This document shows, piece by piece, positions 28,970-36,320 of a stretch of 64,000 nt of DNA. The stretch is taken from positions 1,922,001-1,986,000 of the forward strand of contig NZ_CP104307.1 in NCBI RefSeq assembly GCF_025252405.1. The letters are read 5' to 3'. Both the position numbers and the translations under genes were made by a program. Every line of letters begins with the position of its first letter. Position 1 is the first letter of the stretch. Under the pieces are notes generated by a model that was given only the letters and a program-made list of their open reading frames with translations, was not told where the DNA came from and did not search any database. This stretch comes from Flavobacterium sp. TR2. GTDB lineage: Bacteria; Bacteroidota; Bacteroidia; Flavobacteriales; Flavobacteriaceae.

Positions 28970-29419
28970 ATGAGTTTACAAACACAAATCATGGACGAAA
29001 TTAAAAACGCCATGAAAGCAAAAGATACAGTAGCTTTAGAAGCTTTAAGAGCTGTTAAATCAGAATTATTGTTGGCTTCAACTGCTTCTGGATCTAAAGA
29101 AGATTTATCTGAAGAAGATGAAATCAAATTACTTCAGAGATTGGTTAAAACCCGTAAAGAAAGCGCAAGAATCTTTACAGAGCAAAACCGCCCAGATTTA
29201 GCAGAACCAGAATTGGGTCAAGTTGCTGTAATCGAGAAGTTTTTGCCAGCTCAATTAAGCGAAGAAGAAGTAGAAGCTGTAGTAGCAAAAATCATTGCTG
29301 AAACAGGAGCTTCTGGAATTGCTTCAATGGGTAAAGTAATGGGATTAGCATCTGCTCAATTAGGCGGAACTGCTGAAGGAAAAACTATTTCTACAATTGT
29401 AAAAAAATTACTTTCGTAA
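28970..29419 (+). CDS. GatB/YqeY domain protein
   Basis: 149 residues, full length for stand-alone YqeY-type proteins, which share the tRNA-binding tail of GatB. Conserved MKAKDTVALEALRAVKSEL at the N terminus, EIKLLQRLVKTRKESA, and the C-terminal GKVMGLASAQLGGTAEGKTISTIVKKLL. The exact function is not known; tRNA binding is inferred from the GatB relation. Confidence 0.93.
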   Translation: MSLQTQIMDEIKNAMKAKDTVALEALRAVKSELLLASTASGSKEDLSEEDEIKLLQRLVKTRKESARIFTEQNRPDLAEPELGQVAVIEKFLPAQLSEEEVEAVVAKIIAETGASGIASMGKVMGLASAQLGGTAEGKTISTIVKKLLS

Positions 29420-29429
29420 ATATAATTTT

Positions 29430-29506
29430 AGCCCCGAAATTTCGGGATTAGATTATAGATTTTAGATTTCAATCAGCAATCTAAAATCTATAATCTAAAA
29501 TCATAA
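29430..29506. repeat. Word-like inverted repeat upstream of tRNA
   Basis: ATTATAGATTTTAGATT and AATCTAAAATCTATAAT are perfect 17-bp arms around a 9-base loop. They are followed by another TCTAAAATC copy. A small CCCGAAATTTCGGG palindrome precedes them. Confidence 0.75.
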
Positions 29507-29513
29507 ATAAACT

Positions 29514-29587
29514 GACCTCGTAGTTCAACTGGATAGAATATCAGATTTCGGCTCTGAGGGTTGGGGGTTCGAACCCCTCCGGGGTCA
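29514..29587 (+). tRNA. tRNA-Arg (anticodon TCG)
   Basis: All arms fold. Acceptor GACCTCG pairs with CGGGGTC (one T-G pair), the D stem is GTTC/GAAT-like, the anticodon stem TCAGA/TCTGA encloses TTTCGGC with anticodon TCG, and the T arm GGGGG/CCCTC encloses TTCGAAC. The discriminator is A29587. CCA is not encoded. Its 3' end is the attachment site of the element to the right, and the integration leaves the tRNA intact. Confidence 0.95.
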
Positions 29588-31103
29588 CTTGACGGGACAA
29601 AGAAGATTTTTTCTTCTTTGTCCCGTTATTCTTTAGGGCTAATTCCTCATTAATTAAGTAAACTATTTGAACAACCTCATTTATTCTTGCGGTTCGAAAC
29701 TGCTTTTCTTCGATTGTGAATTTTTCAGGATATATTGAACCGATAATACTCCGAAAGTGAGTTAAATCCGCTTCGCTACAGCATTCGTTAAGTTTCATCA
29801 AATTTTTAATTCCTGTTTTTAATAAATCGGAAATACTAATGTTGTCTCCAGCTAAATCTGCTAATTTAATTTCAAGACGATGAATTTTATTGTCATAATC
29901 TGTTTTCATCTCAGTGTAATCTTTAACTTCAATCTTTCTTGAAGCGAGCAAATCTCTGATGTAAGAAATTTTCTGTTCAAATTCTTTCAGCTGAGAAATG
30001 ACTCTGTTCTTTTCTGCAATTGATTCCTTGTTGAAATCATTAAAATATTCTTTAACAGCTGTTATGTAAATCTTTTCCGTTTGAGGTTTTGGAATATACT
30101 TTTGTAATTCTTCGTAGAAAATGTGGTTAACCTCACACGATCTGATTCTGTAATTACAGCCCTTATAGCAATGATAATACGAGTAATGGCTGTTTCTCCC
30201 CTTAGATATACTTGCAGTTAAAATTTTGTCGCATAGAGGGCACTTAAATAAGCCTTTAAGGGGAAATGGTTCGGAGATTGCAGATTTAGTTCTGAAATTC
30301 TTTCTTCGTCCTTCTAAAACGTCTTGAACAAGATAAAACAGCGCCTCAGAAATTAATGGCTCGTGTGTGCCCATTACGTATTTTGCTTCCTCGTCTCTAA
30401 ATTTCGGAATTAAAATTTTTCCACAATAAAGAGGATTGCGGATTTGTCTCCAGAAATTATTTTTACTTGTTTTAAGTCCTTTTCTTTTTGCCTGAAGAAA
30501 AATCTGTTCTGTATTGAAAATATCTTTTGCAATTTCTTCAAAACACCATTTTAATATGGATGCCTCAGGCTCGTCAAAAGTTATATACTTCTTACCATCC
30601 TCGGTTATTTTATTTATGTAACCTGAAGGAGCCAGTCCCATATATCGCCCCTCTTTTCTAGCTCTTCTCATACCGTGAAAAGTATTTAATGCCCGTCTGT
30701 CATTTTCTACTTCAGGAGCTGCCAGATAAAAAGCAAGCATCATTTTGTTTTCTGGAATAGACAAATCTAAAGGCTGTTCTATTGCTTGTGGCTCAACACC
30801 CACTCTTCGTAGAGTATTGATCATCTGGTATGCATCGCCAGCATTTCTGCTGAACCTATCCCATTTGGTAAATAAGATTAAATCCGTTTTATTTTTATAC
30901 CTTTTAATTGTTGCCAGATAAAGTTTCCATTTGGGTCTATTAAACGTTTTTGCAGAATGGTCTTCATAAATAACATCCCTTACAGCAATAGAATTAATCT
31001 CACAGTACTTTTTTAGCATTTCCTCTTGATTTCTTTGTGAGTAACCTTTTTCCGCCTGTTCGTCTGTACTCACTCTCACATATAAATCCGCTGTCTTTTT
31101 CAT
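29541..31103 (-). CDS. Large serine recombinase (integrase/excisionase)
   Basis: 520 residues. The resolvase catalytic domain starts at once (LYVRVSTDEQ; catalytic Ser12, Arg10) with FTKWDRFSRNAGDAYQMI. The recombinase domain spans about 150-270 (GRYMGLAPSGYINK, FWRQIRNPLYCGKI). A zinc ribbon lies at about 288-326 (CPLCDKIL, YYHCYKGCNYRIR), then a coiled coil. The last residues (TPEGFEPPTLRAEI) are read from the tRNA antisense strand, so the C terminus depends on integration. It catalyses insertion and excision between attP and the tRNA-Arg attB. A small helper overlaps its start by 104 bp. Confidence 0.95.
   Translation of the reverse strand: MKKTADLYVRVSTDEQAEKGYSQRNQEEMLKKYCEINSIAVRDVIYEDHSAKTFNRPKWKLYLATIKRYKNKTDLILFTKWDRFSRNAGDAYQMINTLRRVGVEPQAIEQPLDLSIPENKMMLAFYLAAPEVENDRRALNTFHGMRRARKEGRYMGLAPSGYINKITEDGKKYITFDEPEASILKWCFEEIAKDIFNTEQIFLQAKRKGLKTSKNNFWRQIRNPLYCGKILIPKFRDEEAKYVMGTHEPLISEALFYLVQDVLEGRRKNFRTKSAISEPFPLKGLFKCPLCDKILTASISKGRNSHYSYYHCYKGCNYRIRSCEVNHIFYEELQKYIPKPQTEKIYITAVKEYFNDFNKESIAEKNRVISQLKEFEQKISYIRDLLASRKIEVKDYTEMKTDYDNKIHRLEIKLADLAGDNISISDLLKTGIKNLMKLNECCSEADLTHFRSIIGSIYPEKFTIEEKQFRTARINEVVQIVYLINEELALKNNGTKKKKSSLSRQVTPEGFEPPTLRAEI
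29583..29588. other. attL core GGTCAC
   Basis: Six bases shared with 47661-47666. The crossover most likely lies in the central TC of GTCA (29584-29587), the symmetry centre of the reconstructed attP. Confidence 0.8.
29592..29626. repeat. Perfect 15-bp hairpin next to attL
   Basis: ACGGGACAAAGAAGA and TCTTCTTTGTCCCGT flank five T. It lies four bases inside the element and within the last codons of the recombinase reading frame. There is no T-run after it in the tRNA direction, so it is only a weak terminator. The outer bases are part of the attP arm. Confidence 0.75.
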
Positions 31104-31239
31104 CCCTCTTTTTCTTTAAATAATTCAAAACCGTTACTTTGGCAAGCAGTCGTAAAAAATCCAATACTTTACCTGCCTGTTCAAGCGTTACATCTACATT
31201 TTCATCTTTCAGCATTTTCATGGCTTGCTCTGCCGTCAT
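31000..31239 (-). CDS. Small recombinase-associated protein
   Basis: 79 residues from MTAEQAMKMLKDENVDVTLEQAGKVLDFLRLLAKV; the frame is open upstream, but earlier starts (31272, 31290, 31332) approach or cross a terminator. Helical, with a KKKRDEKDSG linker and a basic tail. It overlaps the recombinase start by 104 bp in another frame. The layout resembles small proteins I know in front of Bacteroidota mobile-element recombinases. A role as recombination partner or directionality factor is only inferred. Confidence 0.7.
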   Translation of the reverse strand: MTAEQAMKMLKDENVDVTLEQAGKVLDFLRLLAKVTVLNYLKKKRDEKDSGFICESEYRRTGGKRLLTKKSRGNAKKVL

Positions 31240-31290
31240 TTTTCCTCTTTCATTCTCCTCTTCATTTCTCATTTCACAATTCCTCTTCAT

Positions 31291-31319
31291 TAAAAAAAGA
31301 CCGAGTCTCGGTCTTTTTT
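31291..31319. terminator. Terminator upstream of the recombinase unit
   Basis: AAAAAAAGACCGAG and CGGTCTTTTTT pair around TCT with symmetric A and T runs. It separates the HEPN operon from the recombinase pair on the minus strand. Confidence 0.8.
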
Positions 31320-31545
31320 GTTCCACAATCATTCATCGCTATAAAGTTATGACACTTTTTTCATTTTATCCTGATCAAAATATGGTGGGGATAATACAAA
31401 TATAAAACCTAATTCATTGAGGATCATAAGTAAAATTTACTTGTCATCACTCAATTATTTTTTAGATTATTATAAAGATAAGTCCCTTTTTTGTCAATGT
31501 CATGGACATAATATGTACATCAAAACGCAAATCATGAATTAGAAT

Positions 31546-31884
31546 CTAATTACCTTCATCTTTCATATCCTTACACAAATAACTTATTTCATTTATAAGC
31601 TCAAATTCATCGATCGGGAACAGCTGAAGCGTTACTCCCAATATAAGCCCTACATCAATATTCTGGTTTAGAACCGTAGGTGGAACTTCTGCACTGTCGT
31701 TGTCCAAAGCGATTATACAGAGCTTCATCAGGTTTCTTATAATTGAAAGAAGTTCACAATAATCATATATTCTGATCTCTGCATTATACATGCCTCTTTT
31801 ATCCTGTGCTGGTTTTAAAGTATTAAGCAGTCTATTGCTTAACATTTCGATTTTTTTCAGTTTTACAATTTCATCTGTTTCCAT
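31546..31884 (-). CDS. Small helical protein of unknown function
   Basis: 112 residues, almost wholly helical, no signal or membrane segment (METDEIVKLKKIEMLSNRLL, CELLSIIRNLMKLCIIALDN). Its ATG overlaps the stop of the upstream HEPN-like frame by 14 bp, so it is the last gene of a coupled minus-strand operon (33567 to 31546). The family is unrecognised; its size and position suggest a partner of the HEPN-like proteins. Confidence 0.65.
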   Translation of the reverse strand: METDEIVKLKKIEMLSNRLLNTLKPAQDKRGMYNAEIRIYDYCELLSIIRNLMKLCIIALDNDSAEVPPTVLNQNIDVGLILGVTLQLFPIDEFELINEISYLCKDMKDEGN

Positions 31885-32295
31885 GATTATTAAATATTTC
31901 TTTAGCTTTTTCTATCTTCTCCAGAAAAACTGTCTCAACTTCTTTTTTCATCCATTGCAGTTTCTCATTTGCATAATCTACACTCTCAATATCAAAAGGC
32001 TCAGCATGTTCTCCCCATTGCACAGCCTTACGGGCGTATTCCATCTTCTCTAATGCATCCTTTTCTTTTTCAATACATCAAATACATTTCCGAATGAGCT
32101 TTTAAATGCACCGACATGTTCCTGCTGGTCAGCTATGTCTTCATGAGGGATCCATTCCCCTGTCAAAAGCCATGAAACATTTATGAACATATACCTGAAC
32201 TGCTGATGAAGAACATAAAATGCCATTAAGAGATTATCGTTATTATGATGATACTTGAAATCTCTGCCGATTGTAACTGCTTCCGATCTCCACAT
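31871..32295 (-). pseudogene. HEPN-like protein split by a frameshift
   Basis: The first frame, 81 residues from 32295, runs to 32050 and has a HEPN-like helix pair (NNDNLLMAFYVLHQQFRYMFINVSWLLTGEW, then HEDIADQQEHVGAF). At the A-rich tract TTGAAAAAGAAAAGG (about 32063-32077) the sensible reading moves by -1. It continues DALEKMEYARKAVQWGEHAE to the stop at 31871, giving about 140 residues in all. It could be a real -1 slip, an assembly error or decay. The start overlaps the preceding frame by 53 bp. The pattern fits a nucleotidyltransferase-like plus HEPN-like pair. Confidence 0.55.
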
Positions 32296-32704
32296 TTGGT
32301 ATCTCTTCTTTGTCTGCTTTATTAAGACGCTTTAGTTTTATACTTTTTATATCCATAACGGGCTTCTGCCTATCATTTATATATATAAGATCCGTTTCTC
32401 CGCAGTTTAGAATAAAAAAGAGATTTCCTCCTTTCAATTCATCTTTTATGTAGTCCCTGTTAAAAAAACAGAATACAAACTCAGTATGATTCTGGATTAC
32501 TTTCCATAAATGGTCATTGACATCGTCATAATAATGTTCGCTTTCTCTGCTTATCACTAAAGACATAATCCCGATTTTTGATTCTAAATCTGATTCCGTA
32601 AAATAAATGCAGTCAGCTTCGACAAATTCCAAAAGAAGTTTTGCCATTTTCTTTACAGCCCTATATCTGGGATGTTCTTTATGGGTTAGAATATTACAAT
32701 ACAT
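32243..32704 (-). CDS. Possible nucleotidyltransferase-like domain protein
   Basis: 153 residues, mixed alpha/beta (YRAVKKMAKLLLEFVEADCIYFTE, GIMSLVISRESEHYYDDVNDHLW, EFVFCFFNRDYIKDEL). This resembles the N-terminal half of the 282-residue protein upstream, which also precedes a HEPN-like part. I see no GSxxxD catalytic motif, so if it has that fold it is inactive. It starts 14 bp after the upstream gene ends. It may once have been fused to the HEPN-like frame that follows. Confidence 0.55.
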   Translation of the reverse strand: MYCNILTHKEHPRYRAVKKMAKLLLEFVEADCIYFTESDLESKIGIMSLVISRESEHYYDDVNDHLWKVIQNHTEFVFCFFNRDYIKDELKGGNLFFILNCGETDLIYINDRQKPVMDIKSIKLKRLNKADKEEIPNVEIGSSYNRQRFQVSS

Positions 32705-32718
32705 AACTTCTGCTTTTA

Positions 32719-33567
32719 CTATTCAACAGTACACAAGCTTTCTTGTCGCAGTAATTCCGCCTCGGCAATCTCAGTAGCTTTTGCATAAAAAACATCGCAT
32801 CTTTTCTCTAGAAGTTCTATATCCACTAAACAGGATTTTTTCACATTGCTCCAGCGTAGCGAAGCTGGATTTGCTTTTAACAGATCAAACATCGCTTTAT
32901 CCTCACTAGTAGTTCGTGGAAAAATATCCGAAGTTAAAGGAGTAAATATTTCACATATTTCAAATAAATACGGCAGTGAAAAATGATCGGGATAATATCC
33001 TAAAAACACACTAATAAGTCCCAAGCATATTTGCTCTACAGCGATATGATACATAGATTCCTGAACAAATCCAGTAGTAGTGTAATCAAGCTGGCTTACG
33101 CTTGCCAAATAGGTCTCAGCGATTATATTTCTATTTTTCCAATAAGACTTTATACTTTTGATTTTAAATTCTGGAGACCCCTCAAAGGAGATATTTAAAG
33201 GCAAATTTTCACGTTCATACGCCTTATAGCCTCTTGTCACAACCTGATGATAAAAATACAGTTGGTTGTGTGTGAGAGAATGCTTGAATTTTGTTTTATG
33301 AAATAATAGTGTTACTGTGTAACGGCCTTCAGTTTTGTGTTTTATTATATCGCTGATATCTGCAACGGCATTTATAATATATTCATCCGTTAAAACCAGC
33401 AGATAATAGTGAGTATGCGCTTTTTCTCCAGAAACAGATTCTTGAAAAGGGTTTTCAACTGCGTCAAAGTGCTTTTTTTCTCCAAAGCAGTATATACTGC
33501 CTGTACTTATGCAGTCAGTAATAATACCGCTCACTGTCTGCAATCCTAAGTTGTCAATTGTTTTCAT
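32719..33567 (-). CDS. HEPN-domain protein with nucleotidyltransferase-like N terminus
   Basis: 282 residues. About 1-155 is alpha/beta (HTHYYLLVLTDE, YTVTLLFHKTKFKHSL, LYFYHQVVTRGYKAYE), like the degenerate MNT-type domains that precede HEPN domains in Bacteroidota. About 160-280 carries the HEPN helix pattern (ESMYHIAVEQICLGLISVFLGYYPDHFSLPYLFEICEIF). No clear R-x4-6-H pair, so RNase activity is doubtful. First gene of the minus-strand operon, divergent from the XRE regulator across a 173-bp control region. Confidence 0.65.
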   Translation of the reverse strand: MKTIDNLGLQTVSGIITDCISTGSIYCFGEKKHFDAVENPFQESVSGEKAHTHYYLLVLTDEYIINAVADISDIIKHKTEGRYTVTLLFHKTKFKHSLTHNQLYFYHQVVTRGYKAYERENLPLNISFEGSPEFKIKSIKSYWKNRNIIAETYLASVSQLDYTTTGFVQESMYHIAVEQICLGLISVFLGYYPDHFSLPYLFEICEIFTPLTSDIFPRTTSEDKAMFDLLKANPASLRWSNVKKSCLVDIELLEKRCDVFYAKATEIAEAELLRQESLCTVE

Positions 33568-33645
33568 AATTTTGCTTATTTTAGTTAATACTTGTGTGAA
33601 AAATTGTATTTTTGTTTAACACACAGGCAAGTAAGCAATTACTGG

Positions 33646-33677
33646 TACCGTACCGTATCAAATTTTACCGTACCGTA
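33646..33677. promoter_or_regulatory. TACCG iteron operator
   Basis: TACCGTACCGTA occurs at 33646-33657 and 33666-33677, exactly 20 bp (two helical turns) apart, giving four TACCG units in the divergent control region. Probable binding site of the adjacent XRE protein or of a replication or excision factor. Confidence 0.6.
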
Positions 33678-33728
33678 CATGGGATTTTTTGTATCATACA
33701 TGAATCTCACATTTTTATTCTTAATTAT

Positions 33729-33736
33729 TATCTTTG
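33729..33736 (+). promoter_or_regulatory. -7 promoter box (TATCTTTG)
   Basis: TATCTTTG matches TAnnTTTG and ends only 4 bases before the ATG at 33741, so the regulator mRNA is probably leaderless. Confidence 0.65.
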
Positions 33737-33740
33737 AGCT

Positions 33741-34148
33741 ATGAGTACATTAACAAAACAAAACCACATGGGGCGTAAAATCAGCCGCATCCGTGAACTG
33801 AAAGACATGAAGCAGGAAGCACTGGCGCAGGCTATGGGAACAAACCAGCAGACTGTTTCGATATTAGAAAATAGTGAAGAAATAGACGATGAAAAATTAA
33901 AAGAAGTGGCAAAAGCCCTAGGAATAAGCGTGGAAGCAATTAAAAATTTTTCTGATGAAGGCGTAATTAATTACTTCAACAGCTTTAATAATTTTAACGA
34001 TAATTCGTCATTAAATAGCCAATGCACTTTTAACCCACTGGATAAATTAATGGAATCTGTAGATGAGAATAAAAAACTTTACGAAAGATTATTGAAATCT
34101 GAACAAGACAAAATTGAATATTTGGAAAAATTACTAAAAGCTAAATAA
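33741..34148 (+). CDS. XRE-family transcriptional regulator
   Basis: 135 residues. HTH_3 domain at about 10-65 (GRKISRIRELKDMKQEALAQAMGTNQQTVSILENSEEI). The middle is Asn-rich and the C-terminal part forms a coiled coil (DENKKLYERLLKSEQDKIEYLEKLLKAK), likely for dimerisation. This type is common in Bacteroidota mobilizable elements. Divergent from the HEPN operon and next to the TACCG repeats, so it probably regulates both. Confidence 0.9.
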   Translation: MSTLTKQNHMGRKISRIRELKDMKQEALAQAMGTNQQTVSILENSEEIDDEKLKEVAKALGISVEAIKNFSDEGVINYFNSFNNFNDNSSLNSQCTFNPLDKLMESVDENKKLYERLLKSEQDKIEYLEKLLKAK

Positions 34149-34170
34149 GCTTTTATAAAAGATATATTAA

Positions 34171-34210
34171 TTCAAAAAAAAAGAGACTCTACAGTCTCTT
34201 TTTTTTTGAA
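34171..34210. terminator. Strong bidirectional terminator
   Basis: 18-bp perfect arms built from TTCAAAAAAAAAGAGACT and its complement around the loop CTAC; serves the convergent regulator and coiled-coil genes. Confidence 0.9.
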
Positions 34211-34223
34211 TATCTGACAAAAA

Positions 34224-35285
34224 CTATAGCATAGACTGATAAAGTTTATATTGTTCACAAAAGTGTTTAGCATTTTGAAAATTGCTTATATAATATAATT
34301 CATTGATCCCTGACTCGGTTTTTATATGAATAGATCCATATAAAACTATTGGGATCTTATAATTATTAACAAACCTTTTATCAGGCGAGCCGTCTCTGTT
34401 TACTCTATACCAAGTTTCACCAACAATTTCAGTATCCGTCTGTATATTTTTACTTTCCTCTAAAAATCGAGCTTCTGAATAGTATAATTGGAGATCAGAA
34501 TAATCAAGAACAGCAATATCATCTTTGGTTTTAAAATATATTATGAAACTTGGATAAAAATAAAAATCCCCACCGTTATAATTTTCAAAATAGAAACTTT
34601 TTTCATCTGTTTTAATTGCGGGAATTGATTCTATTGAAAATGCTACCTCATTTCGATGCATTGAAGTCTGTGCTGCAGCTTTCGTATCTGTATTAGCTTC
34701 TGAATAAGTCATATCCCAGATTTTATCCGAATTTTTTAATGAAGTAAATGCACTTACAAGATCAGAATATTTATCTTTAAACTCGACCGTTTCAAATTCA
34801 TATCTAATATTTAAATACGATTCAGTTTGAGCCCGCTTTACGGTCTCAAGAGCAATTCGGCTCTCTTCTAATTCTTCTGTAAGTCTCAGTAATTTCTTTT
34901 TATATAAAAATCTAAAAATTGAGTTTTTTGTTTTTAGATATTGCCCATTAAGCGTCTTGTGTTTTTCTGAAAGTTTTGCTACTTCATCTGTAATTATTTC
35001 TCTTTGGTAGTAAAGATTTATAATTTTTTCCCTGACACTGCTAAGATTTTTAGAATTTAACCTTTCAGTATTAAAATGGCTTTCAATTTTGCCATATTCT
35101 ACTTTATCAAAAAGCTGTTTTAAAATATCATTTCCCAGTTCTCGTCCCTTATTCTTTGCTTCCTGAAATTTTGATTCATCTAAGCTACTAACTCTGTCTG
35201 TTTCGGTGCGTTTACCAACTGTGAAAACAATCTGATGTGAAATAAGAGACTGATTTAAAAAGTCATTTTGTAAGGCTGTGTCCAT
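34224..35285 (-). CDS. Coiled-coil protein of unknown function
   Basis: 353 residues, no signal peptide. The central part is a long coiled coil (about 70-155: KIINLYYQREIITDEVAKLSEKHKTL, LRLTEELEESRIALETVKRA). The C-terminal 150 residues form an alpha/beta domain with NYNGGDFYFYPSFIIYF, TWYRVNRDGSPDKRFVNN and YGSIHIKTESGINELYYISN. I do not recognise the family. Single gene, convergent with the XRE regulator. It could be cargo, for example a defence or stress sensor; this is inference only. Confidence 0.7.
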   Translation of the reverse strand: MDTALQNDFLNQSLISHQIVFTVGKRTETDRVSSLDESKFQEAKNKGRELGNDILKQLFDKVEYGKIESHFNTERLNSKNLSSVREKIINLYYQREIITDEVAKLSEKHKTLNGQYLKTKNSIFRFLYKKKLLRLTEELEESRIALETVKRAQTESYLNIRYEFETVEFKDKYSDLVSAFTSLKNSDKIWDMTYSEANTDTKAAAQTSMHRNEVAFSIESIPAIKTDEKSFYFENYNGGDFYFYPSFIIYFKTKDDIAVLDYSDLQLYYSEARFLEESKNIQTDTEIVGETWYRVNRDGSPDKRFVNNYKIPIVLYGSIHIKTESGINELYYISNFQNAKHFCEQYKLYQSML

Positions 35286-35535
35286 AATCTATAGGTTTTA
35301 AAGCCAAATCTATTTAATATCAATTCATATTATTTACGGAAAACCATAATTCATAAAAATAAAGAGTTATTCATCTGAAAAAATCTAAACAGGCTTTATG
35401 CTCTTTTATTCGACATGTAAAATCTACATATGCCTGAAAAACCTTTTTGTTGATTATTTTAGTGTCCAAAGGATTATTCTATACAAGGCAAAGACAAAAT
35501 GAAACTTCCCAAAAGAAAAAAAAGCAAAGCAAAAT

Positions 35536-35632
35536 ATTGGACACAGCCAGAGAAGTGCGCATAACATTTTTTTTCGTTCCTCAAAAAATGCCCTTCGGGA
35601 CTTATAGCACTTCACCTGTCTGCTTGTCCAAT
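35536..35632. other. Structured non-coding segment (possible RNA or transfer site)
   Basis: ATTGGACA (35536-35543) pairs with TGTCCAAT (35625-35632). GAAGTGC (35552-35558) pairs with GCACTTC (35607-35613). A small CCC-TTC-GGG hairpin (35591-35599) sits inside. The three nested stems make one long imperfect hairpin of 97 nt in the 501-bp gene-free stretch 35286-35786. The remainder of that stretch is AT-rich with no other structure I can support. Confidence 0.55.
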
Positions 35633-35786
35633 TGAAGACTACTTTCTTTTTTCCCTTTTCTTTTAAAAAATTTTCAATCGAGACAACCTACTTCTAACCA
35701 CGTGTATTACAGTAAATTAAAAATTTTACTATATATTTATCACTAATAAAAAACAAACGATTTCTAATTCAATAATTCATTTACTT

Positions 35787-36023
35787 ATGAATCGTCCCAA
35801 AATTCTTTTTATAATTCTTTTAAGCCTTTTATTCTTCACACTTATATCTTTTTTATATCGCTATGAAAAAAACAAGATTTTGGAAAAGGAGCTTTCCCGC
35901 ATTGATAAAGAACTTTATTTAAAAGAGGTCTACTACAAAAAGAAAGTGAAAGAGTTTGAAGAGCTGGAAAAGAAACATAAAAAGCAGACTGACCAACTAA
36001 AAGCAGAGCTCTCAATTAAATGA
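35787..36023 (+). CDS. Small membrane-anchored coiled-coil protein
   Basis: 78 residues: one N-terminal transmembrane helix (ILFIILLSLLFFTLISFLY) and a charged coiled coil (KNKILEKELSRIDKELYLKEVYYKKKVKEFEELEKKHKKQ). It lies 190 bp before the oriT-like hairpin and reads towards the mob genes, so a role in mobilization is possible but unproven. Confidence 0.65.
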   Translation: MNRPKILFIILLSLLFFTLISFLYRYEKNKILEKELSRIDKELYLKEVYYKKKVKEFEELEKKHKKQTDQLKAELSIK

Positions 36024-36212
36024 TATTTTTATGATTCTCAAAATCTCTTTCCAAGAGCATTCAATTTTTATAGAGTTATTTAGTAAATAGTTAAAAGATA
36101 ACATCCTACAGCCATCATGACCATATTTTGCGCATGATACATTCAAATATTTTTTCTAAATTAGAATCCTGCTTTTAAAAAATCTCCAAAGATGTCCACG
36201 TTCCTGACATCA

Positions 36213-36277
36213 GCAAGATGAACGGTTGTTTAACAACCGCCTATCTTGCCACCCATTGCCTCGGAACTCGGCGGTGG
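36213..36277 (+). other. Probable origin of transfer (oriT)
   Basis: First hairpin: GCAAGAT (36213-36219) with ATCTTGC (36243-36249), and inside it CGGTTGTT with AACAACCG. Second: CCACC (36249-36253) with GGTGG (36273-36277), plus GCC/GGC. Two adjacent hairpins 44 bp before mobC-like and relaxase genes are the usual oriT arrangement. Transfer function and the nick site are inferred. The rest of 36024-36320 shows nothing else. Confidence 0.65.
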
Positions 36278-36320
36278 AGAAACCTAAAAGAAGAGAGTTT
36301 GATAACAATGAAAATGATAG

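Noticed and set aside
31240..31332. Upstream extension of the small recombinase partner to 31332
   Set aside because: It would translate through a terminator hairpin; later Met codons are better.
33646..33677. Short direct repeats considered as a CRISPR seed
   Set aside because: Only two 12-mers with an 8-bp gap, no spacers and no cas genes in the window.
35447..35635. 62-residue frame over the structured segment
   Set aside because: Low-complexity reading through the hairpins; no coding pattern.
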